Position numbers and translations under genes: made by a program
The notes under the pieces: generated by a model
Databases searched by the model: none
What the model saw: only the letters and a program-made list of their open reading frames with translations
What the model was told of the DNA's origin: nothing
Shown here: positions 1 to 8,626 of the stretch, piece by piece
Numbering within the stretch: the stretch's first letter is position 1
Layout: every line of letters starts with the position of its first letter
Assembly: GCA_003139545.1 (NCBI GenBank)
Contig: PLJC01000015.1
Location: forward strand, 144,599 to 208,598
Direction of reading: 5' to 3'
DNA length: 64,000 bases
DNA from: Actinomycetota bacterium
Lineage (GTDB): Bacteria > Actinomycetota > Thermoleophilia > Gaiellales > Gaiellaceae

Positions 1-1892
1 GTGATCCCGGGCCCACCGTTCGAGAAGATGCTGTTCCGGCTGAACGTGTTCTGCGTGCCACCGCCGTCACCGATTCCCGCGTTGGTGTTGAAGGCGATCG
101 TGTTGCTTCGGAACATGTTCTGGTTGGCATCGGCTCCGTCGATGTAGACACCCAGGCCGCCGTTCGGCAGCGGCGTCGTTCCATCTGCGGCCGTCCCGAT
201 CCAGTTTCCGACGACCGTGTTCCCGCTTACGCCGGTCAGGCCTATCCCCTGTGAAGTGTTGCCGGAGAGGACGTTGCCGCGGACAGTCGACTGCGTGACA
301 TTGCCGTAGAACTCCACACCTCCACCTCCGTCGAATCCGTTCGGGATCGCGGACGTGCCCGTGATGTCGGTGCCGAGATAGTTGCCGCGGATCGTGATCC
401 GGGTCGCGCCTACCACGCCGACGCCGGCGTTGTTGTTGCCGGAGATGACGTTCCTGTCGGCGGCAGTCGCGCCCCCGACCGTGACGTCGGCCGCGCCGTC
501 GTTTACCCGCACACCGTTCCCGCAACAGTCGGCTGTCACGAAGCCGTTGCCGAGCGCGGCCGTGCCGGACGCGTCCGTCCCAATCAAGTTGCCGCGGATC
601 GTCGTCCCGGGCGCCCCGGGACCCACGAAGACGCCGGCGTCGTCGTTGCCCGAGATCGTGTTCCCCACGATCGTGTTGTTGTCAGCCGGCGAGTTGTCGC
701 CTTCCACCTGCACTCCGCGGTCGTTCCCGAGGGCGGAGCTGCCGCTCGCGGACGTGCCGATGTAGTTGCCCTGGACGACGTTGTCGTCGGAGTTGTCGCT
801 GAGGCTTACGCCAACACCGAGCGAGTTCCCCGAGATGACGTTCCTGGCCGCCGCGGTAGAACCACCGATCAGCGTGCCCCAGACGCTGTACAGGTCCACG
901 CCGTCGTTTCCATTGGGGATCGCCTGGGTCCCGGTGGCGTCGGTGCCGATCAGGTTTCCCTGAATCGTGACCTGGTTCGCGGCGATGCCGATCCCTGAGC
1001 CGAACCCACCGCCGTTGGCGGAGATCACGTTCCCGGCGCCGGCGGCCGTACCTCCGATCGTGACCCCGGTCGGTGGCGGCTGGTTCGCCCAATTGCCCTC
1101 CGGGCCGACGGCGATCCCCCCTCCGGTGTTGGCGAGCGCCGCGCTCCCCGCGGCATTTGTGCCGATGTAGTTGCCCTCGATCGTCACGCCCGCGTCGGGG
1201 CTGGACACGAGGATTCCGCTGCCCTGATTGCCGGAGATGACGTTGCGTGCGGCGGCGGTCGTGCCGCCGATCACCGTGTTCGTCGCGCCGTCGACCACCC
1301 AGATGGCGTCGTCCTCGAACGCTCGTGCGTCGACCGGCGGCACGATCGCCGAGGTCCCTGTCGGGTCGCTCCCGACATAGTCCCCGCGCACGATGGTCCC
1401 ATCGCCGCCGGAAATCACGATCTCCTGGCCGGCGAAGCCGCTGACCGTCAGTCCCTCGATGATGTTCGAGCTCGACGGGATCCACAGTCCGCCGGGAAGG
1501 CTCGGGCCGCCCGAGACCTGCGAGCGCCCGTCGAGGAAGATCTCCGGGCCGTTCGGGTTGGTGTCGCCCGTGAAGGCCGTCTGCGAGGTTCCGTCGATCG
1601 TCGTCCCGCTTGCCGTGATCTGCGGCAGAGGCGAGGTCGGCGCGATCGTGAACCAGCCGCCGGTTGCGTTGTACCCGCCGTCCGACTCGGGAATGTTGAA
1701 CTCGATCGTGCTGCCCGGGCTCGAGTTCGCGTCGAGGAGCGCCTGCCGCAACGACCCCGCCCCGGTGTCGTTCGTATTCGTGACAGTGAGCGTCGAGCCG
1801 CCCGATGCCGCCGCCGGCACGAACCAGACGACGACTACGAGCGCAACCAGCACCCCCGCGCGCAGAACATCGAAAGGACGCCGCAACCCCAC
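1..1892 (-). CDS. Secreted right-handed beta-helix repeat protein (C-terminus beyond window)
   Basis: Reading the minus strand from a GTG at 1892 gives an open frame to the window edge, so the C-terminus is missing. The N-terminus has basic residues, then a hydrophobic stretch (about residues 10-24, VLVALVVVVWFVPAAA), a convincing signal peptide. Next comes a segment with NTNDTGAGSLRQAL, typical of surface proteins that precede parallel beta-helix repeats. The rest is tandem degenerate repeats of roughly 20-25 residues built on N-VISGN, V-I-x-GN-x-IGT and G-T-x-A-x-GT-A-L-x-N. This is a NosD/pectate-lyase-like solenoid, probably exported and surface-associated. Substrate and role are unknown. 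An in-frame GTG lies 10 codons upstream; 1892 was chosen because the signal peptide follows directly. Arginine-rich frames on both strands here are shadows of the repeats. Confidence 0.85.
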   Translation of the reverse strand, partial: MGLRRPFDVLRAGVLVALVVVVWFVPAAASGGSTLTVTNTNDTGAGSLRQALLDANSSPGSTIEFNIPESDGGYNATGGWFTIAPTSPLPQITASGTTIDGTSQTAFTGDTNPNGPEIFLDGRSQVSGGPSLPGGLWIPSSSNIIEGLTVSGFAGQEIVISGGDGTIVRGDYVGSDPTGTSAIVPPVDARAFEDDAIWVVDGATNTVIGGTTAAARNVISGNQGSGILVSSPDAGVTIEGNYIGTNAAGSAALANTGGGIAVGPEGNWANQPPPTGVTIGGTAAGAGNVISANGGGFGSGIGIAANQVTIQGNLIGTDATGTQAIPNGNDGVDLYSVWGTLIGGSTAAARNVISGNSLGVGVSLSDNSDDNVVQGNYIGTSASGSSALGNDRGVQVEGDNSPADNNTIVGNTISGNDDAGVFVGPGAPGTTIRGNLIGTDASGTAALGNGFVTADCCGNGVRVNDGAADVTVGGATAADRNVISGNNNAGVGVVGATRITIRGNYLGTDITGTSAIPNGFDGGGGVEFYGNVTQSTVRGNVLSGNTSQGIGLTGVSGNTVVGNWIGTAADGTTPLPNGGLGVYIDGADANQNMFRSNTIAFNTNAGIGDGGGTQNTFSRNSIFSNGGPGI

Positions 1893-1961
1893 CGAGCCGA
1901 CCCTACTCCCTGCGAGCACAAAGATCCACAGGTACGCAGCGCAGCTTAGAGTCGGTACTAA

Positions 1962-2825
1962 TCAGCTTCGGAACTCACGGCCGGCCGTCGCGAGTGCGAC
2001 GACTTCGTCGTTCAGGGCGCGGTGGTCGTCGTACGGCACGAGAACGTGATAGTCCGCATACTCGCCGCGTCGGATCCGGTCGCGCTCGGCATCGACGAGA
2101 TGAGGGCGTCGCTGGAGCACGACCTTCTGCAGCCGCTCGAGCCCGGTGTACGCGTCTCGGAGGATCCAGACGTCTCGGTGCCCGCGGCCACGCGCAATCA
2201 GCGTCCGGTACAGGATGACCTGATCGGCGTGCCACCCCGAGCCGCCGTGCTTTCCGTCGTAGTGGAGTCCCGTGCCCCATTCCGAGAGCCTTGTGCGGAC
2301 GTCTTCGCGCGAGCGAACGTCGAAGATCTCGGACCAGACCGCCGGAAGGGCGGCGTTGTAACAGATCGGGATCTCACCGCTGGGAAGCAGCACGTCGCGA
2401 TAGGCGAGGAAATGTCGTGCGTCGATGCGCTCCACCGGTTCGTGAAAGTAAGCGCGGCTGAGCGGGACCATGTCCACGTCCGATATCAGGACAGCCCCCT
2501 CAGTGTCGAGCACGGCCGGGTAGAGGAGACGAATGCACTGCGCCTGGAAGGCCGTGTGCAAGTTCGGGATCGGCTCAAAGACGTGGACATGCGGATCGTT
2601 CGCAAGTGCGGGCGGTACGTCATCGGCGGGCGCGACGAGGACGAGGTGAGGCCGAAGGCCGCCGATCTCGCTCCACATGCGGCGTGCGACGTCCCAGGCG
2701 CTCAAGTACCGAGGATTCAGGTCGCTCGAGACAACGACGTCCGTCAGCCGAGGCCGACGACGACCCGGGCGGAGTCGCGGTCGCGGAACGACGGGCGACG
2801 CGATCGCGCGCGGACCGAGCCGCAT
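1962..2825 (-). CDS. Putative glycosyltransferase-like protein with DxD motif
   Basis: A soluble protein of about 287 residues from ATG 2825. GTG 2876 is an alternative start; the longer upstream frame collides with the divergent methyltransferase. After a basic N-terminus, VVVSSDLNPRYL looks like the first strand of a nucleotide-sugar-binding fold. ISDVDMVPLSRAYF contains an Asp-x-Asp motif typical of metal-dependent GT-A glycosyltransferases. Later segments rich in Trp, His and Asp (GWHADQVILYRTL) resemble acceptor-side loops of such enzymes. No membrane segment is visible. The neighbouring methyltransferase gene points away from it, so a shared promoter region at about 2826-2933 is likely. 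The family call rests on motif and overall pattern only; donor and acceptor are unknown. No Shine-Dalgarno sequence clearly decides the start. Confidence 0.6.
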   Translation of the reverse strand: MRLGPRAIASPVVPRPRLRPGRRRPRLTDVVVSSDLNPRYLSAWDVARRMWSEIGGLRPHLVLVAPADDVPPALANDPHVHVFEPIPNLHTAFQAQCIRLLYPAVLDTEGAVLISDVDMVPLSRAYFHEPVERIDARHFLAYRDVLLPSGEIPICYNAALPAVWSEIFDVRSREDVRTRLSEWGTGLHYDGKHGGSGWHADQVILYRTLIARGRGHRDVWILRDAYTGLERLQKVVLQRRPHLVDAERDRIRRGEYADYHVLVPYDDHRALNDEVVALATAGREFRS

Positions 2826-2933
2826 CCGAAGCGCGCGGTTGACCTTTCGTGCGTGTCGCGCCGCGCTTCCGACCACGGCCCGGAGGGTACCGCGGCCGTC
2901 AGTCGCACGGTTGCGCCTCGATAAACTGCGTTC

Positions 2934-3725
2934 GTGAGTACGCCGGTACTGAAAGACCATCTGACGTCGTTCCGGCAGATCTGGAAGGGCGGTTTCCACG
3001 CCGGCGACCCGCTGGACAGGATGGGTTCCGCTGCGTCTTGGGGCCTCTTCGGGTACGTCGGCGTCCCGTACGCAATCGTGTTGCGGTGCATCCGACCGTA
3101 CGTCGACGAGAGCACGGTCGCGCTCGAGATCGGCCCCGGTCGCGGTGCGTATACACGCGCTCTGTTAGGCGCTGCGTCGGTCTGGTGCCTCGACGCGCTG
3201 TCGGCCGAGCACAACGCGTTCTGGAAGTACGTGGGAGAGCAGCCCCACGTCCAATACTTCGAGGTCCACGATTTCGAGTGCGCGATGCTGCCCGACGACG
3301 GGATCGACTATATGTTCTCGTATGGCACGCTCTGCCATATCCCGTTCGAGGGGATCGAGGCGTATGCCGCAGCGTTGTGGCCGAAGCTCAGGTCTGGCGC
3401 AAACTGCTTCTGGATGGTCGCCGACTACGAGAAGTATCGGCGGTTCATCGAAGAACGCCCGAGCGTGGCCCCGGCACTCGTGTCGCAGATCGGACGACCG
3501 TGGCTTCGACGTCTGATCTCCCGCGTCGCAAGCCAGGTGGAGGAGCGTCAGCTCGACAAGTACCGCGCACACATCGCAGCTCCCGAGGGTCCCGACGGAA
3601 GCTGGTGGTACGACGCGGGAACGAGCCGCACCGTGGCGATGCTGAAGGACATCGGCTACCGCGTGATCGAGCCTGACGTCGGCGTTGATCCGCGCTCGCC
3701 CATCGTGCACTTCGTCCGCCCCTGA
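2934..3725 (+). CDS. Class I SAM-dependent methyltransferase
   Basis: A 263-residue protein from GTG 2934. Residues 64-71 read LEIGPGRG, the glycine-rich motif I that binds S-adenosylmethionine. An acidic residue near the end of strand beta-2 (WCLDALS) and the motif at YMFSYGTLCHIP follow in the usual Rossmann-like order. The C-terminal half holds a helical insertion (EERPSVAPALVSQ onwards) and ends with RSPIVHFVRP, the final strand of many small-molecule or sugar methyltransferases. It is divergent from the glycosyltransferase-like gene, and the two may modify the same glycan or metabolite; that link is inference from neighbourhood only. Its stop lies 14 bases from the end of the convergent DUF2252 gene, with no obvious hairpin between them. 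Confidence 0.8.
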   Translation: MSTPVLKDHLTSFRQIWKGGFHAGDPLDRMGSAASWGLFGYVGVPYAIVLRCIRPYVDESTVALEIGPGRGAYTRALLGAASVWCLDALSAEHNAFWKYVGEQPHVQYFEVHDFECAMLPDDGIDYMFSYGTLCHIPFEGIEAYAAALWPKLRSGANCFWMVADYEKYRRFIEERPSVAPALVSQIGRPWLRRLISRVASQVEERQLDKYRAHIAAPEGPDGSWWYDAGTSRTVAMLKDIGYRVIEPDVGVDPRSPIVHFVRP

Positions 3726-3739
3726 CCCTCAGCGGGTTG

Positions 3740-5134
3740 CTACACCCCTTCGATTGCGGTGACCCGGCCGTCCTTTGCCGCCGTCGCCAGCGCCGCGTAG
3801 TGGCGCTCGTTCACGTCCGCGTAGGCGGCCGAGAACTCGGCGACAGCACGCTCGAACACATCGCCCTTCCCGAGGTATGACGCGATCGCGATCCGATCGC
3901 CTGAACGCGCGTGGGCGCGCGCGAGCGACCATGCACACCAGCTCGCGTACGTGGAGAGACCGCGCGGTGAGATGCGCTCGAGATCGATCGACATCTTCCA
4001 GTCGCGGAGCTGGCGGACATAGAAGTCGCGCGCATTGCCGTGCTCGTCCTCGACCCGCGTCCAGCCGAGGAAGATGTCGCTGGCCGCCTGCGCGATCCGT
4101 TGTCCGACCACGACGCGCTGGGCCTGGTTCGACTGATCGGAGCGGCCGACGTATTCCTCGAGCACTGAAGGGCCTGCCTCCTTCAACTGCAGGAAGAGCG
4201 CGTCCTGGGCGTCCCGGCCGAGGAGCAGCACGACCCACGACCGCATGCCGACGCTACCGACGCCGACGACTTTGCGCGCCAGATGCGCGTACCGAAAACT
4301 CTCGAGCAACCGGCGTCGCTCGGGCGGAAGTGAGCGGCGGTAGCTGCGGAAGATGTCGCGCAGATGCTCCACACGGTTCGGGTGCCCCTCGAGCAGCTCC
4401 TCGACAGGAACGATGAGCGGAGGCTTCGACACGAAGCGTGGCTCGCCGTCGACGAGATGCGTCAGCGCTGCAAGATCGTGCGCCGTGCTGTTCAGGCGCG
4501 CATGCTGCGCATCCCGCTCGACGTCTCGACGCTCGCTCGCGCTCCGCAACCCGGCAGCGATCGACGCGACATCGGCGCGCGCGTACCAGACATCAACGTT
4601 CCGCATCCGTGCAAACGAGCGCATCGCCTCGCGATAGGACCTCGCCGTCGCAAGCACTGCCGCCCGCCGCATCCCCTTGCCGACATCGATCGCGCGTCCG
4701 GCGATCTCGACGCTCGCGGCCAGACGCTTGACGTCCCACTCGAACGGGCCTCGACTCGTTTCGTCGAAGTCGTTGATGTCGAACACCAGCGTGCGCTCCG
4801 GCGAGGCGTAGCCGCCGAAGTTCGCCAAGTGCGCATCGCCGACCAGCCCCACCCGGAGTCCTGTGTGGGGAGACGGGGCAAGCTCATTCGCCATCACCGC
4901 AGCGGCACCCCGATAAAACGCAAACGGCGAAACAAGCATGCGCCCGTACCGGATCGGCAACAGCTCCTGCACCCGCGACTCCGCCTGCGCCACGAGGAGC
5001 GCAACCGGATCCGCCGCCGGACGAAGCTCCGACTCGCCGTGAGCCGACCGCGGCACGACACCCCGCGCCGCCCGCCCGTGATCAGCGCGCTCGGCCGCCG
5101 TCAGATGAACAACAGGCTGGACGTCGATACCCAT
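3740..5134 (-). CDS. DUF2252 family protein
   Basis: A 464-residue soluble protein from ATG 5134. It carries the two hallmarks of DUF2252: GDAHLANFG at about 99-107 and VFDINDFDE at about 117-125. These recall the catalytic and metal-binding loops of kinase-like aminoglycoside/choline phosphotransferases, although no reaction is established for the family. The C-terminal third keeps conserved aromatic segments (YVRQLRDWKMSID, YASWCAWSLARAHARSGD) also seen in the family. Length is normal. No signal peptide is present. The next gene downstream is on the opposite strand and convergent. Function cannot be assigned beyond the family. Confidence 0.85.
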   Translation of the reverse strand: MGIDVQPVVHLTAAERADHGRAARGVVPRSAHGESELRPAADPVALLVAQAESRVQELLPIRYGRMLVSPFAFYRGAAAVMANELAPSPHTGLRVGLVGDAHLANFGGYASPERTLVFDINDFDETSRGPFEWDVKRLAASVEIAGRAIDVGKGMRRAAVLATARSYREAMRSFARMRNVDVWYARADVASIAAGLRSASERRDVERDAQHARLNSTAHDLAALTHLVDGEPRFVSKPPLIVPVEELLEGHPNRVEHLRDIFRSYRRSLPPERRRLLESFRYAHLARKVVGVGSVGMRSWVVLLLGRDAQDALFLQLKEAGPSVLEEYVGRSDQSNQAQRVVVGQRIAQAASDIFLGWTRVEDEHGNARDFYVRQLRDWKMSIDLERISPRGLSTYASWCAWSLARAHARSGDRIAIASYLGKGDVFERAVAEFSAAYADVNERHYAALATAAKDGRVTAIEGV

Positions 5135-5161
5135 GTCTACCAGCTCATCGCGGCGCGCGTC

Positions 5162-5578
5162 CTACTTGACGGGCGCTGGGCAGGCGACACCAGAGCTGCT
5201 GGTGAGCACGAGGCAGCTTTGTGCAATGACGTTGCTGCCGGTGCGGCCGCGCACGAGGCTCAGCACGTCGCTTGCCACCTGGGCGAGATATCGCTGGCCG
5301 TCAGTGCCGACGTCGAGTTGCACGGTGATGCCGATTGCAAGATCGTTGGCCAGACGCGCGTTCAGGAGGTCGGCGAGGTGCGGCGTGAAGTTCCCATGGG
5401 TCGTTCTGTAGGTCTGTTCGCCCTTGTCGATCAGGTTCATCGCCTCGATTGTCTGGCTCGCCTTCGTGCTCGGGCTCGGCCCGCTCGCCGACTTCTTGTG
5501 CAGCAGGTTGGGCAGGAGAAAGAGCAAGAAGACCGCGATCAGCACAAACGGCAGGTAGCGGCGGAGGTTCGGCGGCAT
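5162..5578 (-). CDS. Small membrane-anchored extracytoplasmic protein, pilin-like body
   Basis: A 138-residue protein. Residues 8-26 (YLPFVLIAVFLLFLLPNLL) form one membrane anchor. The rest is a mixed, soluble region containing IDKGEQTYRTTHGNFTP and a later TVQLDVGTDGQRYLAQV. The layout, with an alpha segment after the anchor, a tyrosine-rich turn and strands ending in two cysteines (near 124 and 134, possibly a disulfide), recalls pseudopilins. However, the usual prepilin cleavage motif (G/A followed by F-T-x-x-E) is absent, so a pilin assignment is not justified. It lies 27 bases upstream of, and points towards, the end of nothing: its 3' side abuts the start of the DUF2252 gene on the same strand, so the two may be co-transcribed. 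Confidence 0.65.
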   Translation of the reverse strand: MPPNLRRYLPFVLIAVFLLFLLPNLLHKKSASGPSPSTKASQTIEAMNLIDKGEQTYRTTHGNFTPHLADLLNARLANDLAIGITVQLDVGTDGQRYLAQVASDVLSLVRGRTGSNVIAQSCLVLTSSSGVACPAPVK

Positions 5579-5677
5579 GCGCGACGACCCTACCCGGTCG
5601 GAGCAACAGCGGCCGTGCAGACGACTGCCCGAACGTCCTTAGGAAGCACACAAGTGCGGCTGCTCTGCTGACAGCAG

Positions 5678-5860
5678 ATGCGAAAGCCAAACGTCTGCCC
5701 TGAGTGCGGCGAGCACGTCAGCCCCTTTGCTGCCGGCTGCGCTCGCTGTGGCGCCAAGCTCGACCCCGAGAGGGGCCTGCACTTTTCGCTACGCGAACGC
5801 GTTCGCCGAGCCTGGCGCGGTCGCTCGAGGGCGGCCACCAATCCGCTCAGCGGACCGTAA
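5678..5860 (+). CDS. Small zinc-ribbon protein
   Basis: A 60-residue protein from ATG 5678. Residues 7-10 (CPEC) and 21-24 (CARC) form two CxxC knuckles spaced as in a zinc ribbon. A basic tail follows (RERVRRAWRGRSRA). The cysteine pairs and their GxxV/GAKL flanks are the only functional evidence. The gene ends 10 bases before the start chosen for the next gene, so co-transcription is likely. It could be a regulator or a nucleic-acid- or protein-binding accessory factor; no more can be said. Confidence 0.7.
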   Translation: MRKPNVCPECGEHVSPFAAGCARCGAKLDPERGLHFSLRERVRRAWRGRSRAATNPLSGP

Positions 5861-5870
5861 GGTGGTCGAT

Positions 5871-6209
5871 GTGACTGATCCCGTTTCGTGGCTGCAGATC
5901 GAGCAGGGGTGGAATGTCGTCGCGTCCGACGATCTGGTCGTGGGCACGGTCGCACAGGTCGAAGGTGATAAGCAGAGCGACATCTTCGACGGCCTCGCCA
6001 TCGAGTCGGGGCAACCGAGTCTGATCCGCTACGTGCCCGCTGAGCAGGTGGGGATGATCTACCCGGGCAAGGTGACGCTGAAGATCACCTCGGAGGTCGC
6101 GGGCGCGACTCTCGAACCGTTTCATGCGTCACCGCCGGAGACGAAGTGGGTGCCGGGTAAGGCCCCGCTCGCAACGCGTCTATCGCGGTGGCTGGGCGGC
6201 AAGCGCTAA
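5871..6209 (+). CDS. DUF2171/PRC-barrel-like small protein
   Basis: A 112-residue protein. The start at GTG 5871 is chosen because AAGGTGG at 5859-5865 gives a good ribosome-binding site with 5-base spacing; an in-frame GTG at 5862 is overlapped by that site. The N-terminal half has a beta-rich pattern (WNVVASDDLVVGTVAQVEGD, then FDGLAI and IRYVPAEQVGMIYPGKVTLKI) resembling PRC-barrel/DUF2171 proteins, which form a small barrel and often carry the phrase 'DG..VGTV..VEGD'. The tail is basic (LATRLSRWLGGKR). No membrane or signal segment is present. It follows the zinc-ribbon gene closely. Function is unknown; the fold assignment is moderate. Confidence 0.65.
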   Translation: MTDPVSWLQIEQGWNVVASDDLVVGTVAQVEGDKQSDIFDGLAIESGQPSLIRYVPAEQVGMIYPGKVTLKITSEVAGATLEPFHASPPETKWVPGKAPLATRLSRWLGGKR

Positions 6210-6226
6210 CCGCACGCGTGGCCAGA

Positions 6227-6241
6227 CCCCCCGTCCGGGGG
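6227..6241. terminator. Weak GC hairpin after the PRC-barrel-like gene
   Basis: CCCCC (6228-6232) and GGGGG (6237-6241) flank a four-base loop, 18 bases after the upstream stop. There is no T-run, so this may be a weak terminator or simply GC-rich spacer. Confidence 0.3.
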
Positions 6242-6276
6242 TGCGGGGGAGCCCGACGCCGCCCGATGTTCGCGGC

Positions 6277-6702
6277 ATGAAGCTCCTCGTCGCAGCGGCA
6301 GCCATCGCTGCCGCCCTGACCGTCGCCTTGCCCGCCACGGCAGCGCCCGCAGCGCCCAACTCGTGGGCGAAGCAGGCCAACCAGGTCTGCTCGGTCTGGA
6401 TCGCGAAGGCAAAGAAGGAGTTCGGCTCGCCGGTCACGGCTGCCCAGCTTTACTCGTTCGCGCACAAGGCGAAGACGCTGGAGGGCCAGGAGCTCGCGGC
6501 ACTGCAGAAGATCCAGGGCAGGACGGCCGCCGGCACGGCCGCGCTCACCGCTGTCCAGGTCGACATCGCCGAGATCGGCTCCGCCATCGCCGCATGGGAC
6601 CACGGCAAGCCCGCCCAGTTCGTCACGATCCTCAAGCGCTACCTGAACGACGGTCGCCCGAAGTCGGCGTTCGCCATCGCCGGCGCCGGCCAGTGCGGCT
6701 GA
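6277..6702 (+). CDS. Small secreted helical protein
   Basis: A 141-residue protein from ATG 6277, with a clear Sec signal peptide (residues 1-23, MKLLVAAAAIAAALTVALPA then ATAA). The mature part is mostly alpha-helical by composition. It has a cysteine near residue 36 (NQVCSVW) and another just before the end (AGQCG), which may form a disulfide after export. Longer upstream readings of the same frame are arginine-rich and lack a signal, so they were rejected. I recognise no named family; similar small four-helix secreted proteins are frequent in Thermoleophilia-like genomes. Role unknown. Confidence 0.75.
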   Translation: MKLLVAAAAIAAALTVALPATAAPAAPNSWAKQANQVCSVWIAKAKKEFGSPVTAAQLYSFAHKAKTLEGQELAALQKIQGRTAAGTAALTAVQVDIAEIGSAIAAWDHGKPAQFVTILKRYLNDGRPKSAFAIAGAGQCG

Positions 6703-6730
6703 CGATCTAGGCGCATCGCGAGCGAAAGAA

Positions 6731-6747
6731 AGGCGCCTTCCGCGCCT
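6731..6747. terminator. Possible short hairpin terminator
   Basis: AGGCGC (6731-6736) and GCGCCT (6742-6747) form a six-base stem with a five-base loop, 28 bases after the stop of the secreted helical protein and before the ribosome-binding site at 6772-6779. There is no T-tract. Confidence 0.35.
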
Positions 6748-6785
6748 CTCACTGTTGACGCTCTTGCCAACAGAGGAGGCTCAAG

Positions 6786-7262
6786 GTGCACCGGTTCCCC
6801 CGACCGTCCCCCGCGCTGCTCATCTCGCTGGTCGCGCTGTTCTTCGCCCTCGGCGGCACCGCGTTCGCCGTCGGCGAGAAGGTGGCGCCGCAGGCGCGCT
6901 GCCAGACGGGCGCCGTTCGCGGCATCGCCGTCGTCAATGCCGGACAAGCGGGGCTGGACCTCTCCGGCCTGCCGAACACATACAACGACGACCCGAGCTT
7001 CTTCGGCTATCGCTGGAGCTGCACGGGTGGGGACATCTCCATCCGCAAGCCGTACGGCTTCGACGGCATCGAGATTCAGTTCAGCGGCAACCCGGCGAAC
7101 ATCGCCATCCTGCAGTCGACCAACATGGGGATCGCGAACGCCGGATCCGTGACCAGGGGCGCGGACGGCGGGTTCTACATCACGATGGGCGGATCCAACA
7201 CGGGCGTAATAGGCCCGTGGCAAGTGCAGTGGAACATCCCCTTCGTGATCGTTCTGATGTAG
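6786..7262 (+). CDS. Small exported protein with actinobacterial signal peptide
   Basis: A 158-residue protein starting at GTG 6786, preceded by a strong ribosome-binding site (AGAGGAGG, 6772-6779, spacing 6). The signal segment PALLISLVALFFALGGTAFA (about 9-28) is a form I associate with many exported Thermoleophilia proteins. The mature region is rich in glycine and beta-prone segments, has cysteines near 39 and 78 (possible disulfide), and ends in a hydrophobic strand (PFVIVLM). No catalytic motif is seen. It is the last gene before the purine nucleoside phosphorylase, 15 bases away, so the two may be co-transcribed. Function unknown. Confidence 0.75.
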   Translation: MHRFPRPSPALLISLVALFFALGGTAFAVGEKVAPQARCQTGAVRGIAVVNAGQAGLDLSGLPNTYNDDPSFFGYRWSCTGGDISIRKPYGFDGIEIQFSGNPANIAILQSTNMGIANAGSVTRGADGGFYITMGGSNTGVIGPWQVQWNIPFVIVLM

Positions 7263-7277
7263 CCGTAGACTCGCGCG

Positions 7278-8042
7278 GTGCTCGACGCCGCCATCACTGC
7301 AGCACAAGAGCTCGGCCCGCACGACGTCGCGATCGTGCTCGGATCGGGCTGGACCGACGCGATCTCGAGCTTTGAGCAGGCCGGCGACGACGTTCCGGTC
7401 GCAACGCTGGCCGGGTTCGCGCAGCCGACCGTCGCCGGCCACGGCGCCGTCGTGCGCTCGCTCCGCGCCGGCGACGTGCGCGTGCTCGCGTTCACCGGCC
7501 GCTCGCACTACTACGAGTCGCGTGACGTCGGGCTCGTCGCGCACGCGGTGCGCACTGCGGCTGCCGCGGGGTGTCGCACCGTCGTCCTGACGAGCGCGAG
7601 CGGCGGCATGCGCGACGACCTCGCGGCCGGCGACCTCGTGATCGTCTCCGACCACATCAACCTCACCGGAGCGTCGCCGCTCGTCGGCGCGACGTTCCTC
7701 GACCTCACCGACCTCTACTCGGCCCGCCTGCGCGCGCTCTGCCGCGAAGTCGACCCGAGCCTCGCCGAAGGCGTCTACGCCGGCTACTGGGGACCGAACT
7801 ACGAGACGCCCGCCGAGATCCGCGCCTACCGAGCGATGGGCGCCGACATCGTCGGCATGTCGACGGTGCTCGAGGCGATCGCCGCGCATGCGGAAGGCAT
7901 GGAGGTGCTCGCGATCTCGCTCGTCACGAATCGCGCCGCCGGCCTCGGCGGGCGACTCGACCACGCGGACGTGCTCTCGACGGCAGCGGCGTCCGTGGAC
8001 CGAATGCGCGCCCTGCTCGAGGCCTTGCTTCCTCGGCTCTAG
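7278..8042 (+). CDS. punA: Purine nucleoside phosphorylase
   Basis: A 254-residue cytosolic enzyme of the trimeric PNP/MTAP family. It cleaves inosine or guanosine with phosphate to free base and ribose-1-phosphate in purine salvage. Residues 20-25 (VLGSGW) form the phosphate-binding glycine loop. GRSHYYE (about 75-81) corresponds to the family's phosphate/ribose segment GR.H.YEG. GPNYETPAEIRAYRAMGADIVGMST contains the base-binding region, including the ETPAEIR and MST motifs. SLVTNRAAG carries the Asn that contacts the purine. Length is somewhat shorter than typical (about 270). The start is GTG 7278. It converges on the regulator gene with a four-base overlap of stop regions. Adenosine specificity cannot be excluded. 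Confidence 0.92.
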   Translation: MLDAAITAAQELGPHDVAIVLGSGWTDAISSFEQAGDDVPVATLAGFAQPTVAGHGAVVRSLRAGDVRVLAFTGRSHYYESRDVGLVAHAVRTAAAAGCRTVVLTSASGGMRDDLAAGDLVIVSDHINLTGASPLVGATFLDLTDLYSARLRALCREVDPSLAEGVYAGYWGPNYETPAEIRAYRAMGADIVGMSTVLEAIAAHAEGMEVLAISLVTNRAAGLGGRLDHADVLSTAAASVDRMRALLEALLPRL

Positions 8043-8626
8043 GGCCGCAGCGGCGGCGCGGCGAGCAGGCCCAGCCGCTGTGCGGTGGCAATCGCCTCCA
8101 CGCGCGTGTGCGCGCCCAACTCCCGCAATAACCCGCGCAGGTGGTTCCGCACCGTTTCGGTCGACAGCGTGAGCTCCCGCGCGATCTCGGCGGTCGACCG
8201 GCCCGACGCGATCAGCTCGAGGATCTCGCGCTGCCGTGGTGTCAGCTGCGGCGGCGGATCGAGCGCGGGATGGGTCGTCGGCCGGCGGACGTCGAACGCG
8301 AGGATGAGCACGCCGACGACTTCGTCGTCCTCGATCAAGGGCAGGTGCTGGGCGCGAACGCCTCGCACCTCGCCGTTCGCGTCCGTGAAGAGGGTCTCGA
8401 AGTCCGTCGGCTGGCGCTGCTCGACCGCTCGGCGGAAGTGCGCCTCGACGGACTCTCGCGCCTCAGGCGGAACGGGATCGGTATAGCGCAGGCCGCGCAT
8501 GTCCGCGATCGACTTGGCCAGCACGCTCTCCGCGCTGGCGTTCATGTGCAGAAACCGGCCGTCGACGTCGTGCAGGCTCGCGGGTACGGAGAGCCGGTCG
8601 ACGAGCGAGAAGTCGAGCTTCGTCAC
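8039..8626 (-). CDS. PAS domain - LuxR-type HTH transcription regulator
   Basis: A 195-residue protein from GTG 8626. Residues about 8-120 form a PAS sensor fold (VPASLHDVDGRFLHMNASAE, then a FEALFTDANGEVRG-like strand and VGVLILAFDV). Residues about 128-190 form a GerE/LuxR helix-turn-helix: LTPRQREILELIASG, then STAEIARELTLSTETVRNHLRGLLRELG. It is probably a one-component sensor-regulator whose PAS domain binds a small ligand. Its GTG start overlaps the stop of the upstream peptidoglycan-binding protein (GTGA), so the two are translationally coupled and likely respond to the same cue. Targets are unknown. Confidence 0.85.
   Translation of the reverse strand: MTKLDFSLVDRLSVPASLHDVDGRFLHMNASAESVLAKSIADMRGLRYTDPVPPEARESVEAHFRRAVEQRQPTDFETLFTDANGEVRGVRAQHLPLIEDDEVVGVLILAFDVRRPTTHPALDPPPQLTPRQREILELIASGRSTAEIARELTLSTETVRNHLRGLLRELGAHTRVEAIATAQRLGLLAAPPLRP

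Noticed and set aside
1-2000. Arg-rich open frames on both strands around the beta-helix gene
   Set aside because: They are shadows of the repeat-rich minus-strand gene; no signal peptide, motif or ribosome-binding site supports them, whereas the beta-helix reading is coherent throughout.
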